DNA from: Aggregatilinea lenta
GTDB taxonomy: Bacteria > Chloroflexota > Anaerolineae > Aggregatilineales > Aggregatilineaceae
Reading direction: 5' to 3'
Length of the DNA: 64,000 nucleotides
Assembly: GCF_003569045.1 (NCBI RefSeq)
Contig: NZ_BFCB01000001.1
Coordinates: forward strand, 775,189-839,188
Position 1 is the stretch's first letter; every line of letters begins with the position of its first letter. The position numbers and the translations under genes were made by a program. Below the pieces are notes generated by a model. That model was not told the DNA's origin and ran no database searches. It worked only from the letters and a program-made list of their open reading frames with translations. Below are positions 63,914-64,000 of the stretch, in pieces.

Positions 63914-64000
63914 ATGGGCGTACCGGAAATTGTGTCGATTGCGACCGGCGTGCCGGACGCGCGCTACAGCCAGCAGGAGTTATTCGATCAGCTACAGGCG
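63914..64000 (+). CDS. Type III polyketide synthase, N-terminus only
   Basis: 29 residues before the window ends: MGVPEIVSIATGVPDARYSQ, then QELFDQLQA. The I-x-x-I-A-T-G-x-P...Q-x-E pattern is the usual start of chalcone/stilbene-synthase-like type III PKS proteins, and a methyltransferase plus FAD oxidoreductase precede it. GGAG lies ahead of ATG 63914. The catalytic Cys-His-Asn lie outside the window; a KAS III protein is the alternative. Confidence 0.6.
   Translation, partial: MGVPEIVSIATGVPDARYSQQELFDQLQA

Overview
The window is GC-rich bacterial DNA with strong Shine-Dalgarno (SD) sites, sigma70-type promoters, GTG/TTG starts and many short overlaps between genes. Gene content (ilv-leu-cimA operon, 2-oxoglutarate dehydrogenase E1/E2, many secreted or membrane beta-propellers, GT4 clusters, B12-sensor signalling, a type III PKS locus) and the intergenic palindromes fit a member of Chloroflexota, probably Anaerolineae-like. 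That placement is inference; there is no rRNA in the window. I see no tRNA, rRNA, CRISPR array, transposase or prophage.

Layout. 1-560 (-): a PadR regulator and the start of its membrane partner. 710-830 (+): a promoter, two hairpins and a terminator with no ORF, a candidate small RNA. 840-12584 (-): a surface-polysaccharide cluster of a nucleotide-sugar dehydrogenase, six GT4 glycosyltransferases, a CgeB-like transferase and a polytopic membrane protein. 12839-18656: YchF ATPase, a VOC protein, a beta-propeller protein, an alpha/beta hydrolase, a phosphofructokinase with an unusual nucleotide-site motif, and a lipoprotein. 18761-23764 (+): a hexapeptide acetyltransferase, a GT39-type transferase, a membrane protein, a methyltransferase and a secreted beta-propeller. 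23890-27183 (-): a permease/DUF1980 pair with His-rich loops plus a beta-propeller protein, under a promoter that carries a tandem repeat. 27281-29254 (-): a second GT39-like protein. 29486-33837 (+): sucA and sucB. 34138-37710 (+): a cobalamin-binding sensor with the CarH-type W-x9-EH signature, coupled to a histidine kinase and a receiver/kinase hybrid.

37837-50626 (+): the complete branched-chain amino acid locus, ilvD-ilvB-ilvN-ilvC-leuA-(60-aa ORF)-leuC-leuD-cimA-leuB. Ahead of it is a leader with two consecutive attenuators. Each has a Leu/Ile/Val-rich leader peptide, a 1:2 pairing, a 2:3 antiterminator and a 3:4 terminator. This is the most striking feature of the window. CimA plus the ilv and leu enzymes can make Val, Leu and Ile from pyruvate and acetyl-CoA without threonine; only the transaminase is missing here.

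50595-64000: a membrane protein (-), an ECF sigma factor with a membrane partner (+), argG-argH (-), a membrane beta-propeller and a methyltransferase (+), a small 4-TM protein (-) behind a palindrome, a fucose-isomerase-like gene behind a LacI-type operator, alanine racemase, and the start of a type III polyketide locus (methyltransferase, FAD oxidoreductase, truncated synthase).

Intergenic spaces hold three interspersed repeat families, often stacked: (A) palindromes with GTAGGGGC...GCCCCTAC arms and variable self-complementary cores; (B) CCCCTCTCC/GGAGAGGGG-type hairpins with conserved flanks; (C) degenerate CTAACgaCTAAaaaCTG-like stretches.
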